NCBI RefSeq assembly: GCF_041102575.1
Contig: NZ_JBGCUE010000013.1
Coordinates: 56,071-120,070, forward strand
DNA from: Tenuifilum sp. 4138str
Lineage (GTDB): Bacteria > Bacteroidota > Bacteroidia > Bacteroidales > Tenuifilaceae
Direction of reading: 5' to 3'
Length of the DNA: 64,000 bases
The notes under the pieces were generated by a model. The model was not told the origin of the DNA. It searched no databases and was given only the letters and a program-made list of their open reading frames with translations. The position numbers were made by a program, and so were the translations under genes. Shown here in pieces: positions 38,120 to 46,273 of this stretch; position 1 is the stretch's first letter; each line of letters starts with the position of its first letter.

Positions 38120-39301
38120 TTATATTCTTGTTAGTCTTGGGTCAATGTCAAAAAATCCGCTTTCAATACCAATGTCAAATAAACGACTTTCAACAAAAGT
38201 TTGAAATTCAGATCCTTTTATTAAGGTTCTGGCAATCTGGTCCGCCAAATCTATATGGTACGGGAAGCCTCTAACAGTAAAAGGCGAACCCTCGATTTCA
38301 AAACCTCTTGTCCAAAGTGAATCAGCAAGGAAAAGTGAAACCGCTTCTTCAACTTGTTCTTTATGGCATTCTAATATGAATGGTTTATTTCCGGCTTTTA
38401 CTAATACAATTGATATTTGCGGACCTACTCTTTGAATAAATTCTCTGAAACGTTGCTTATCCTGTTGATTAAAATTGGCTCCAGCTTGTATTTCATCACC
38501 ATCTAAAAACAGAGTAAGAACATTAGTGAGGTCTTTAATTACAATAAACTCTCCGGGCTCCAGAAGAATGGCCGCATTTAATATATCAATATCATCAGAT
38601 GCCTCGCTTGCTGCAATAAAGTTTTTCTTTTCCAAAAGTTCGTAAACTAAATCAAAAGCGGGTTGAAGATTATCTTGTGGTCGACCTGCTCCTGTTCTTA
38701 ATTCATGGGGTAAAATTTCACCATGCATCATTCTCCAATCAGCCCGGTGGTCAAGTAATAATCTTCTCTCGCCATAAAGCATTATAGCACGAGCCAAAAG
38801 ATTTGAAATTTTTCTAGTTCCTCTTAATTTCTGAAAATAATCTATGGCATTACCTGTATCCTGTGTAATTTCTGCTTCAAAAATTTTTGTTATGTAATCA
38901 ACAACCTCCCCTTTGTTAAATACAATTACCACACCAACTTGGATTTTTGAACCACCAAGTAACGGGACATGAGATATAGTTCCATCAGATGCTGCCACAG
39001 TACCTGTCAACAAAAGATTTTTGGCTTCTTCTAATTTGTATGATGATGGTCTAGATATTTTATTTACTAGATCGGGGTTAGTTTTTATCAATTCCTCCCT
39101 GTATCTAATTCTGAGTTCATTGGTTTTCTTAACCGAGTTGTCAACCCGTTCTTTAAGGTCGTTTAGATGTTCTTCGAAATTAGTCCATGGTGAATCATGA
39201 AGAACCTGTCTTATTGTAGGTCTTGTGTACTCTATATGTTGATTCATATTTTGTCTTTCTCTTTCTTTAAACTTGCCGGTAAATTGTTTATCGTATGACA
39301 T
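38120..39301 (-). CDS. NurA-like nuclease
   Basis: A 393-residue protein resembling the NurA family of HerA-associated nucleases. It has AASDGTISHVPLLGG (Asp106, a conserved NurA catalytic Asp-Gly), DHRADWRMMHGEILPHELR (about 184-202) as a second acidic site, and near the C-terminus FPYHIDLADQIARTL, matching the NurA YPxxLxxAH-like motif with Asp in place of His. The first 75 residues are charged and probably helical. It is first in the operon, with ATG at 39299-39301. Assignment is by motif and by the herA neighbour; sequence identity to archaeal NurA is clearly low. Confidence 0.75.
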   Translation of the reverse strand: MSYDKQFTGKFKERERQNMNQHIEYTRPTIRQVLHDSPWTNFEEHLNDLKERVDNSVKKTNELRIRYREELIKTNPDLVNKISRPSSYKLEEAKNLLLTGTVAASDGTISHVPLLGGSKIQVGVVIVFNKGEVVDYITKIFEAEITQDTGNAIDYFQKLRGTRKISNLLARAIMLYGERRLLLDHRADWRMMHGEILPHELRTGAGRPQDNLQPAFDLVYELLEKKNFIAASEASDDIDILNAAILLEPGEFIVIKDLTNVLTLFLDGDEIQAGANFNQQDKQRFREFIQRVGPQISIVLVKAGNKPFILECHKEQVEEAVSLFLADSLWTRGFEIEGSPFTVRGFPYHIDLADQIARTLIKGSEFQTFVESRLFDIGIESGFFDIDPRLTRI

Positions 39302-39331
39302 TATTATTCCAAATCACCTAAAACAATTGTA

Positions 39332-39363
39332 TACGAGGGATAAAATCGTACAATATTTCGTAC
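39332..39363. promoter_or_regulatory. operator-like TACGA/TCGTA repeats upstream of nurA
   Basis: TACGA at 39332-39336 and TCGTA at 39346-39350 form an inverted pair, and a further TTTCGTAC at 39356-39363 repeats the half-site. They lie 31-62 bases before the nurA start, where a regulator could bind. No regulator gene is adjacent. Confidence 0.3.
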
Positions 39364-39494
39364 TAGTATCTGTTTAGCATTTCTACAACAAAAATAAAAA
39401 TTATTACAAATCATCAAACGGAAATTTGGCTTTTGCAAGTTATTATGACTAACAGTTTAGGTTGTTTGTTGATGGTAAAAGCGACCTCACCCCA

Positions 39495-39568
39495 CCTCTC
39501 TCCTGAAAGGAGAGGGGGTAGCAATTTGAAGTTTTCTGCAGGGCTAAAGTCTCCCCTCTCAGGGGAGA
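39495..39568. repeat. two hairpins of a dispersed intergenic repeat
   Basis: CCTCTCTCCT and AGGAGAGGGG around GAA (39495-39517), then TCTCCCCT, CTC and AGGGGAGA (39550-39568). They start a 1.5-kb gene-free stretch that runs from the nurA start to 40832. Confidence 0.6.
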
Positions 39569-39629
39569 TTTTGAGGGGTCATCTAAGTTGAATATGGGTA
39601 ACGTCCTTAACCCAGCCCTTTCCTCTGAG

Positions 39630-39735
39630 AGGGAATGGAGCAGAAGAAGCAGGCAGTGGCATAAAAGCCTGACCCGACAATGGGTCGGGCTTTTATGCCT
39701 TTATTTTCTTTGGCTCTTTCTTGTATTAAGACAAG
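39630..39735. repeat. composite repeat unit with a terminator-like hairpin (copy 1)
   Basis: GGAATGGAGCAGAAGAAGCA followed by GGCAGTGGCATAAAAGCC, then GACCC/GGGTC and AAAAGCC/GGCTTTT arms forming a strong hairpin, and a pair of TCTTTCTTG / CAAGAAAGA arms. The same unit recurs at 58062-58275, where it carries an insertion. Confidence 0.7.
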
Positions 39736-39769
39736 AAAGAAAGTGTGAATAGCTCTTTGCAATACTTTA

Positions 39770-39950
39770 TGTTGCGATGCAACGTTTCAGTGTCGCTCTT
39801 TGGAAAAAGTATTGCGTGCATCGCCATACTGGTGGGAGTAGGCTTGGTGTTACAAATGTTTCGCCCCTACGGGGCTAGAAGCGTTGTTCGTTGTTCGTGA
39901 ATCGTTGTTCGTGAATATCTTTGTTTAACAGCGTGTTACATTGTGAAAAG
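39770..39950. repeat. dispersed structured repeat, copy 1
   Basis: Begins TGTTGCGATGCAACG and contains GCGTGCATCGC, then TTTCGCCCCTACGGGGCT (hairpin GCCCC/GGGGC) and AGAAGCGTTGTTCGTTGTTC. Three further copies lie at 40171, 57894 and 58305. The start and the middle are complementary and could fold back. Confidence 0.7.
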
Positions 39951-40170
39951 CTGTGATACTTGCTGTTGCTTGGTTTATGTTGTGATTGCTATGCTGAGAG
40001 CTGTAGAAGCATCGCTTTTCCCTTTCATCCCCTTTAATGGGATTCCTCGACTACCTCGGAATGACATCACAATTGGCTCCCTCACTCACTTTGTCATGCT
40101 GAGCTAGCCGAAGCATCACATTGTACCTTTATTCCCTTAATACCTTTTATCGTTCTTTGACATGCTCTTC

Positions 40171-40345
40171 TGTTGCGATGCAAAGTTTCAGTGTAGCTTT
40201 TTGCTTATGCATTGCGTGCATCGCAAGACTAGTGGGGGTAGCTCTTTAGTTACAAATGTTTCGCCCCTACGGGGCTGGAAACGGTGTTCGTTGTTCGTAA
40301 ATGCTATTCTGTGTAACACCGTGTTACACTGTGAAACCCTGTGAG
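40171..40345. repeat. dispersed structured repeat, copy 2
   Basis: Contains a perfect inverted pair TTGCGATGCA (40172-40181) and TGCATCGCAA (40217-40226), then CGCCCCTACGGGGCTGGAA and GGTGTTCGTTGTTCGTAAA, and CACCGTGTTACACTGTG near the end. It is about 80% alike to copy 1 by eye. Confidence 0.7.
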
Positions 40346-40378
40346 GCTTATTTAGTTGATGGTTGACGGTTGGTGTTT

Positions 40379-40528
40379 GTTAGTGAGGGTAATGTCATGT
40401 TGAGCGTTAGCGAAACATCTCATTTGGGCGATCAGTGATCCTTCGCTGCGCTCGGGATGACAAGAGTAGTTGACAGTTGAAAGTTGTTAGTTGATAGTGA
40501 AAATACTAAACACTAAAAACCAAACACT
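40379..40528. repeat. 150-bp direct repeat, left copy
   Basis: Begins GTTAGTGAGGGTAATGTCAT, carries GTTGAGCGTTAGCGAAACAT and GCTGCGCTCGGGATGACAAG, and ends AACACTAAAAACCAAACACT. The right copy at 40631-40780 has the same length with few differences. Confidence 0.8.
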
Positions 40529-40543
40529 TCTTTCCATCTTCCC

Positions 40544-40571
40544 TGTACACTGCACACTGTACACTGCACAC
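40544..40571. repeat. two tandem copies of a 14-bp unit
   Basis: TGTACACTGCACAC repeated twice in perfect register, in the spacer between the two 150-bp direct repeats. Confidence 0.75.
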
Positions 40572-40630
40572 TATTCAATAGATCCCTCAACTACGCTCGG
40601 GATGACAAATGTAGTTGACAGTTGATGGTT

Positions 40631-40780
40631 GTTAGTGAGGGTAATGTCATGTTGAGCGTTAGCGAAACATCTCATTTGGGTGGTCAAAGACCCTTCGTTG
40701 CGCTCAGGATGACAAGCGGAGTTGGCAGTTGACAGTTGTTAGTTGATAGTAAAAATACTAAACACTAAAAACCAAACACT
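40631..40780. repeat. 150-bp direct repeat, right copy
   Basis: Same order of segments as the left copy, with small changes such as GTTGCGCTCAGGATGACAAG. It ends about 50 bases before the stop of the large secreted-protein gene. The gap holds no gene. Confidence 0.8.
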
Positions 40781-40832
40781 AAAAACAGTTCTGGGGCAAC
40801 TTGGTTCTTGAGGCTAATTTATTGCGCCCAGG

Positions 40833-43115
40833 CTAGGGGTTACTGCTAAGGCTTACCTTCTCGTTAAGAGCTACGAGCTTGTCGCTAATATCCTTAACCT
40901 GTTGGTTTACCTGCTTTACAAGCTTGGAGTAGGTTTCCTGGGTTATGTTTTTGCCATCGAGCAGGCTGATGGCTACCTTAAGCTCATCGAGCTGGTGGGC
41001 CAGCCTTTCGGTTTCAATCCGGAGCTCGTCGTTTTTTGATGTTTCAGGTACCCGCGCTAACCTATTGAGCTGGAACAGGAATATGGAGTAAAAAACCTCG
41101 GTTTGGCGCGCTACGGAATCGGAGCGGGTAAAAAGATTCGATAGCTCAGTGTATTTCATGCCTTGAGCGGCTACTTGCTGCCTGGAGCAGAGCTCCGGAC
41201 GCAGTTTGCAAATCAAATCGATGTTTGCATCGGCCTGGCGCTGAATGGCAAGTAGCTTCTCGTTGAAGTTCTTCACCATGGACAGGTCTTTACCGCTTAA
41301 ATCGATTTTTAGAAAATCACGTATGTTGAACACGTCGCGTTCAATCTCGCTAATTTTCCCGTTCAGGAAACGTGCGCTTTCAAGGTTTGCGTTATCGGGG
41401 TACAAATGCTTAAAGTTTTGCTGCATGAGCTGAATGAGCTCAATGCGATTAAAAACCCATGGTTGAAGAGCCGTAGCAATGCTGTCGTAGCGTTGGAGTT
41501 CAACTTTAAGGTAGTATGCATCGAGCCTTTGGGTAAACTCCGTTACTGCGCCAAGGGAGCGCTCGCGGCAAAGCGAGCAAGAGGTTGACTTGGCAAGCCG
41601 GAGTAGGTTATCGGTAATGGTTTTGTTTTTGGGATTTGCCTCGGCTTTCCGAACCCTTTCAATTTCGGCCTCAAAGGTTCCCTTGAAAAGTTGCTCCTCC
41701 AGCCTTGAGAGGTGGTTCGCGATGATTTGACCCTCGAGGTTTTGGCTCATCAGCTCCGGCTTAAAGATATCGGAGAACCTTAGGTCGGCAATGTATTTTT
41801 CCAGGTCGGCATTGAGGACTTTGGGATCGGCCTCGAGGCGAACAAGGGTGTTAACAAGGTTCTTGGTCGATTTTAGGTTGTGGTCGTTATCCATATAAAG
41901 CGAGGCAAAGCCCAGGATTGATTCATACTCCCGGTTGAAAACGGTTGAAAATGTATTATTGCCCCGATACTTATACTTCATCTCCTCGTAGGCTTTTTGT
42001 AGCTGACGGTAGTACTGCATAACCCGGAAAAGGCTGACCGAAATGGCATCGTTATTCCCGGTTCGGTAGTTGAGGCTGTAAATGTCGAGGTGATTTTTAA
42101 GCTGGGCAAAGATGTTGAGGAAATTGAGTAAATCCTTTTCCTGGCGGTAAGTTTCGGCATTGATAAGTCCCTGTCGGAAGTCGTTTTCAACCTTAAGCTT
42201 ACGCTTTTCGATATTGGCAAAGGTTACCTCATCGCCCGAAATTTGTTCGGTGCGGTATAACGATTTGTAGTTTGCCACTACAATTACAGGGTAGCTCCGG
42301 ATGCCAATCAGTTCCCGCAGCTGGTTACGGTTAACCCGCCCATTTGTAACGGTATCGAGGAATTGACGAAGTGGTACACCAGAAAACTCAACTGCAGGCG
42401 TGTTGGCGGTTGTAAGCAAGTAAAGCCTTATGGAGTGTAGACGGGTATCGAAATTCTTTTGCTCAAACAACCTAATGGTAGAGCTAAACCGGTACTCCTT
42501 TTTCTTAGTGTTAGCCTCAATAAAATTGCCAAACTCGCCTATAATGCTCATAACGGCATCGGTTGGAGTGGTAATCTTTGAAAGGTTTTTCAGCTGCGAG
42601 GCAACAAGCGCAAGCATCTGGTCGCGGTCGTTATTGGTGATGGCGCGAACACGTATTTCCGCATCGATGTAATCGCGGGCCGAGTATAATGGCAGGTTAT
42701 CGATAATGCGGACATAATCAATATTATCGCTTACAAAGGTTTGGTACTTGCTATCCTTATCGCGTGAAATCTGGAAGTTATAGAGGGGGTAGCTTATATC
42801 ATTATCGCCAAAAAACTTTACGTTCTTAAGGCTTGCGGTAATAAAGAGGTACTCAAGTTGCTCCTCCTCCACGCCCAACTTTTTCCGCCTTTTTTTCTTG
42901 GGTTCAACCCTTGCAAAATCGAGCTCATTGATGAGCGTACTGAACTTATCGCCGTTTAGCAGAAAGATATCAGTTGTGAGGTACTGCCACTCGCCTGTGA
43001 AGTTGAAGCTTGCCGTATCGGAGAAAAGCAGCCTTGGTTCAATATCGCGCTGGCCAAAGGCAAGTAATGCCGATAGCCAAAGCAAACCGATTAGAGCGAT
43101 AGATTTGGTGTTCAT
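40833..43115 (-). CDS. large secreted protein of unknown function
   Basis: A 760-residue protein with a signal peptide (about 1-21, ending LLAFGQ) and a mainly helical, charge-rich body. Visible features are a basic patch KKKRRKK (about 73-80), a CSLCRERS pair of Cys (about 517-520) and a coiled-coil C-terminus. No catalytic motif was recognised. Homologues are not recalled by name; a structural role in the envelope is possible. Codon use and GC content look like those of the neighbouring housekeeping genes to the right, not like the methyltransferase cassette. A gene-free repeat block lies downstream. Confidence 0.8.
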   Translation of the reverse strand: MNTKSIALIGLLWLSALLAFGQRDIEPRLLFSDTASFNFTGEWQYLTTDIFLLNGDKFSTLINELDFARVEPKKKRRKKLGVEEEQLEYLFITASLKNVKFFGDNDISYPLYNFQISRDKDSKYQTFVSDNIDYVRIIDNLPLYSARDYIDAEIRVRAITNNDRDQMLALVASQLKNLSKITTPTDAVMSIIGEFGNFIEANTKKKEYRFSSTIRLFEQKNFDTRLHSIRLYLLTTANTPAVEFSGVPLRQFLDTVTNGRVNRNQLRELIGIRSYPVIVVANYKSLYRTEQISGDEVTFANIEKRKLKVENDFRQGLINAETYRQEKDLLNFLNIFAQLKNHLDIYSLNYRTGNNDAISVSLFRVMQYYRQLQKAYEEMKYKYRGNNTFSTVFNREYESILGFASLYMDNDHNLKSTKNLVNTLVRLEADPKVLNADLEKYIADLRFSDIFKPELMSQNLEGQIIANHLSRLEEQLFKGTFEAEIERVRKAEANPKNKTITDNLLRLAKSTSCSLCRERSLGAVTEFTQRLDAYYLKVELQRYDSIATALQPWVFNRIELIQLMQQNFKHLYPDNANLESARFLNGKISEIERDVFNIRDFLKIDLSGKDLSMVKNFNEKLLAIQRQADANIDLICKLRPELCSRQQVAAQGMKYTELSNLFTRSDSVARQTEVFYSIFLFQLNRLARVPETSKNDELRIETERLAHQLDELKVAISLLDGKNITQETYSKLVKQVNQQVKDISDKLVALNEKVSLSSNP

Positions 43116-43190
43116 ACTTAAGATTCCAAATTGAAAAGGATAAAGGTTATAAGGATAAAGGATAAAGGGTTAAAAGATATATTCACAAAA

Positions 43191-43295
43191 TCAATTCTTT
43201 CTCTCTATATTTTTTACTAACTCATTTAGTTCTTCCACTTTTGGTTTTAGTTGAAGATACTCAAAGTACCAACATGTAATTTCATTTGGATTCAT
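43191..43295 (-). CDS. short protein after the methylase fragment
   Basis: A 34-residue frame beginning MNPNEITCWYFEYL and ending KNIERKN. Its ATG overlaps the TGA of the preceding 50-residue frame (ATGA), as in coupled genes. It may be a further remnant of the mobile element or a spurious frame. No family is recognised. Confidence 0.3.
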   Translation of the reverse strand: MNPNEITCWYFEYLQLKPKVEELNELVKNIERKN

Positions 43296-43444
43296 AGCAC
43301 AACCTTTAAACCTCCAAATCCTTTGTATTTACTAATTTTTTCAATATCTTCTTTCGTTATTTCTCTTTCCTTACTTGTAATATCATAGTAAGTTCTTATT
43401 GCTTCAAGGTTATCCTCAAACACTTGTCTTTTATTGTAACTCAT
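43292..43444 (-). pseudogene. N-terminal fragment of a conjugative-element DNA methylase
   Basis: Only 50 residues: MSYNKRQVFEDNLEAIRT, then a short charged linker, then KYKGFGGLKVVL and a stop. This start (SYNK...DNLEAIR...GFGGLK) is the conserved N-terminus of the very large N6-methylase/helicase proteins (BmhA-like) of Bacteroidota conjugative elements, which normally run beyond a thousand residues. Everything after GFGGLK is missing. It starts 3 bases after the stop of the DUF1896 gene, the natural neighbour of these methylases, supporting a decayed element. Confidence 0.65.
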
Positions 43445-43447
43445 ACA

Positions 43448-43876
43448 CTATAATTTTAATTTAATTACTTCCATCATTTCATCTTCAAACTCATCGGTAT
43501 ATGCAAAATCAATCTTTTCAAACCCGTACTTCTCAAATATTCCCTCTCCTGCTTTCACTATTTCAATTATTTTTTTCTTTAACGTTCCTTCACTTTCCAA
43601 TCTTTCATAATAATCTTCATCCATTTCTCTTATCCTTTCCTCAATGTATGAGTATTTTGAATTAGTATATCCCTCTTTTAAAACCTCTATTGCTCCGAGT
43701 TCTGCCATTAATGGCATTTCTCCCCTTTCAATCATATCATTATATAATCTAAATGCCATTTCCGTTTTGGCCCTCAAAAAGTCTTCATACTCTATTCCCA
43801 TATTTTCCTTTATTTCTGGGAAAAAATCATCCATGTACCCATCAAGGTATTTCCTAAAATTTTCTTTCGTTTCCAT
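43448..43876 (-). CDS. DUF1896-like protein (mobile-element remnant)
   Basis: A 142-residue protein: ENFRKYLDGYMDDFFPEI, then a central MAFRLYNDMIERGEMPLMAE and AIEVLKEGY, a layout like DUF1896 proteins (helix, Asp/Phe-Pro-Glu, then the A-x-E-hydrophobic-G-x-x-P-x-x-A-x-x-A-hydrophobic-x-V-L-x-x-G motif). DUF1896 genes sit next to the large methylase gene on Bacteroides-type conjugative elements. The C-terminal third is acidic and not typical. ATG at 43874-43876 is chosen; the frame goes to TTG at 43927. Base composition is more AT-rich than both flanks. Confidence 0.6.
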   Translation of the reverse strand: METKENFRKYLDGYMDDFFPEIKENMGIEYEDFLRAKTEMAFRLYNDMIERGEMPLMAELGAIEVLKEGYTNSKYSYIEERIREMDEDYYERLESEGTLKKKIIEIVKAGEGIFEKYGFEKIDFAYTDEFEDEMMEVIKLKL

Positions 43877-43944
43877 TTTTTCTACTTTCTTGTTGAACAA
43901 ATTTAAACTTTTACTATCTACTAACAACCATCAACCAAACCTAC

Positions 43945-45120
43945 CTAGCTGACCCTACGGGGAGGGACAACCTCCTTGGAGGGGTCGAACATGTAGCGGT
44001 AGGTTATGTGTGTTTTACGCACACGAGCACCAATTTGTTCGGCTACGCGTCGCATGGTGGGGTTAAAATCGCCAATCCAGTTCAGCTCCAGCTCGGTGTA
44101 GCGGAACCCAGGGGCTAAAGCCCGCTTAGCGAATTCATTTACCAGCGCACCCTCAACTCCCTTTCCCTGGTGCTTTGGAACAATACCAAAAATCAGGCCA
44201 ATGGCCTTGGTGCAAACCTTTTTAACTTTAAGCAAGTACAAAAAGTACAACTTGGAAAGGATATCGAACTTACCGTTCAGGTGCCTTACAACCTGATTAA
44301 GGTCGGGTACCATGATAAAAAATCCAATGGGTTCGCCCTCGTAATAAGCAAAGTACATGAGCTCGGGGTCAATAATAGGCTTCATGGTTTTCATTAGAGC
44401 CATGGCGTGAGCCTCACTAATTTTCTTAACTCCGGTGTATCGGCCCCAAGCGTTGTTATAAATGGTGCGGAAATCCTCGGCAAACTTCTTTAAATTCTTT
44501 TTCGATATTGTTGTAATGGTGTACGAAGGGTTACGAGCAATACGCTCAGCCTTTTCCCAAACAACGGGGTCAACATTTTCAGAGTTAACCAACCGGTGGT
44601 AGGTGTACTGGTGGAAGTAAACCTTAAATCCATAGTTTTCGAAGAGGTTGCGGTAGTATGGCAAGTGGTAATCCATGCAGTAGTTGGGCGGGAAATCGCC
44701 ATCAACCAGCAGGCCCCACCAGCGATCGCGGTCGCCAAAGTTGATGGGGCCATCCATGGCCTCCATGCCCTTTGATTTGAGCCACTCCCGGGCAGTATCG
44801 AACATCAGGTTAGCCGCCTCCTGGCTATTGATGCACTCAAAAAATCCAATGCCACCCGTTGGCTGCTCAGAGTTTTTGGCAATCTCTTTATCGTAGAAAG
44901 CAGCAATTCGGCCAACTGGTTTGCCGTTATCGTATAAAACCCAGCGGATAGCCTTGCCATGGCGGAAATGCTTGTTAACCTCGGGGTTGAAAACATTCTC
45001 AATATCCACGTCAAGCGGGCGAATCCAGTTTGGATAATCGCTGTAAAGCGAGAGCGGTAGTTCAAGAAAATCGTTACGGGTGTGTTTACTATTTACCTCT
45101 ACAAGTTTGAAATTAGCCAT
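43945..45120 (-). CDS. GNAT-fold N-acetyltransferase-like protein
   Basis: A 391-residue cytoplasmic protein seen widely in Bacteroidota. The N-terminal half has YPNWIRPLDVDIENVFNP and MDGPINFGDRDRWWGLLVDG; the C-terminal half shows a GNAT-like core with GEPIGFFIMVPDLNQV, then GIVPKHQGKGVEGALVNEF, resembling the acetyl-CoA loop (Q/R-x-x-G-x-G/A). The substrate is unknown; an acyl or aminoacyl acceptor is possible. ispD follows upstream with 5 bases between, so they may be cotranscribed. Confidence 0.75.
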   Translation of the reverse strand: MANFKLVEVNSKHTRNDFLELPLSLYSDYPNWIRPLDVDIENVFNPEVNKHFRHGKAIRWVLYDNGKPVGRIAAFYDKEIAKNSEQPTGGIGFFECINSQEAANLMFDTAREWLKSKGMEAMDGPINFGDRDRWWGLLVDGDFPPNYCMDYHLPYYRNLFENYGFKVYFHQYTYHRLVNSENVDPVVWEKAERIARNPSYTITTISKKNLKKFAEDFRTIYNNAWGRYTGVKKISEAHAMALMKTMKPIIDPELMYFAYYEGEPIGFFIMVPDLNQVVRHLNGKFDILSKLYFLYLLKVKKVCTKAIGLIFGIVPKHQGKGVEGALVNEFAKRALAPGFRYTELELNWIGDFNPTMRRVAEQIGARVRKTHITYRYMFDPSKEVVPPRRVS

Positions 45121-45125
45121 GACAG

Positions 45126-45809
45126 TTAAATTTGTTTACTACGTATCAGCATTTCAGCAATCTGTAAATCGAAAGGAGTTGTAATTTTAATGTTTTCCCG
45201 GTTACCCTCAACGGTATGTATGGTGTATCCCTGCGATTCTACTACTGAGGCATCGTCGGTAAAGTAGGGTTGCTCAGGAACGTTATAGCATTCCTTAATC
45301 AGTTCCGATTTAAAAACCTGAGGGGTTTGCACAAGTAAAACACTGTTGCGGTCAAATGCTTTAGAGGTACTGCCCTCAACCAGGCGCACCGATTCAACAG
45401 GTTTGATTACGGGAATTGCAATACCTTTTTGGGCTGCAGTTGCATAGCACTCCTCAATAACCTGTTTTGAAACAAGTGGCCGAACGCCATCGTGAATGGC
45501 GACAAGGGAGTTGTTTAAAGGGATTAGGGAAAGACCATTTTTAACCGACTGAAAGCGAGTTTCACCCCCGGCAGTAAGGGTTAAATTTGCGGTAAAACTA
45601 TACTCAACGCAAAGGTTTTTCCATCGCTCCATCTGGTTTTTTGGGAGAACAAGCACAATACCGGGTTTTTGGGAAAGGGACAAAAAAAGCTCAATGGTAT
45701 GCATTAGAATGGGTTTACCGTTCAGGATCAGGAACTGCTTGGGGGCTTCGGAACCCATTCGTTGACCCGAGCCACCGGCAACAATAACCGCAAAACGATT
45801 AGTGCTCAT
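45126..45809 (-). CDS. ispD: 2-C-methyl-D-erythritol 4-phosphate cytidylyltransferase
   Basis: The third enzyme of the MEP isoprenoid pathway, which joins CTP with methylerythritol phosphate. The 227 residues have AVIVAGGSGQRMGSEAPKQF (about 7-26; the Gly-rich CTP loop with Arg and Lys), AIHDGVRPLV, LVQTPQVFK, FTDDASVVE and ENIKITTPFDL. Typical length. The 430-base upstream gap holds only degenerate repeats. Confidence 0.96.
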   Translation of the reverse strand: MSTNRFAVIVAGGSGQRMGSEAPKQFLILNGKPILMHTIELFLSLSQKPGIVLVLPKNQMERWKNLCVEYSFTANLTLTAGGETRFQSVKNGLSLIPLNNSLVAIHDGVRPLVSKQVIEECYATAAQKGIAIPVIKPVESVRLVEGSTSKAFDRNSVLLVQTPQVFKSELIKECYNVPEQPYFTDDASVVESQGYTIHTVEGNRENIKITTPFDLQIAEMLIRSKQI

Positions 45810-45925
45810 AAAGTAAGATTATCGGCTCCGAAAGTTATCAAAAATTATCCCAAGTGCAATGACTTAAGGGGTTAATTCGGGATGTGTAGGAGTGGAAGGA
45901 ATATGAGGGAGTTTTAGTCAGTAAA

Positions 45926-46098
45926 ACGTGAACCGTTAATCGTGAACCGCTAATCGTAAACCGTGAATCGTAAAATGCATGAATAAAAGTTGGAATATGA
46001 TGGAGTTAGAAGAAGTTAGAGGAAGTTTGAGGAAGACGAATCATGAATCGTTAAACGTAACCGTTAAAAGTGAACCGTTAAAAGTAAAAGCGTGAATA
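45926..46098. repeat. degenerate tandem CCGTTAA/CGTGAA repeats with a short duplication
   Basis: Units such as CGTGAACCGTTAAT are repeated with changes, and a longer motif GAATAAAAGTTGGAAT recurs as GAATAAAAGTCGGAAT about 120 bases later. The block fills most of the gap between ispD and the acyl-CoA synthetase. A related run GTTAACCGTGAGCCGTGAAC occurs at 53879. Confidence 0.6.
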
Positions 46099-46214
46099 AA
46101 AGTCGGAATGAGTTGGAATGGTAGAATGTGAGGGAAGTAAATGTAGAGATAATAAAAAAACTATCTTTCCGAAAACGTTTGCGGGTTCATTAAACCGTAA
46201 AACAATGGCAAAAT

Positions 46215-46246
46215 GTTGATTTTCAACAATTGAATGCTGATATTTG
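46215..46246 (+). promoter_or_regulatory. possible promoter of the acyl-CoA synthetase gene
   Basis: TTG at 46215-46217, then 21 bases, then GATATTTG at 46239-46246, one base off the TAnnTTTG -7 box. The ATG at 46274 lies 27 bases downstream. Confidence 0.35.
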
Positions 46247-46273
46247 CGGGGATGCATGGTAAAAACAACATAT

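Noticed and set aside
40162..40344. 60-residue plus-strand frame
   Set aside because: It lies wholly within copy 2 of the structured repeat.
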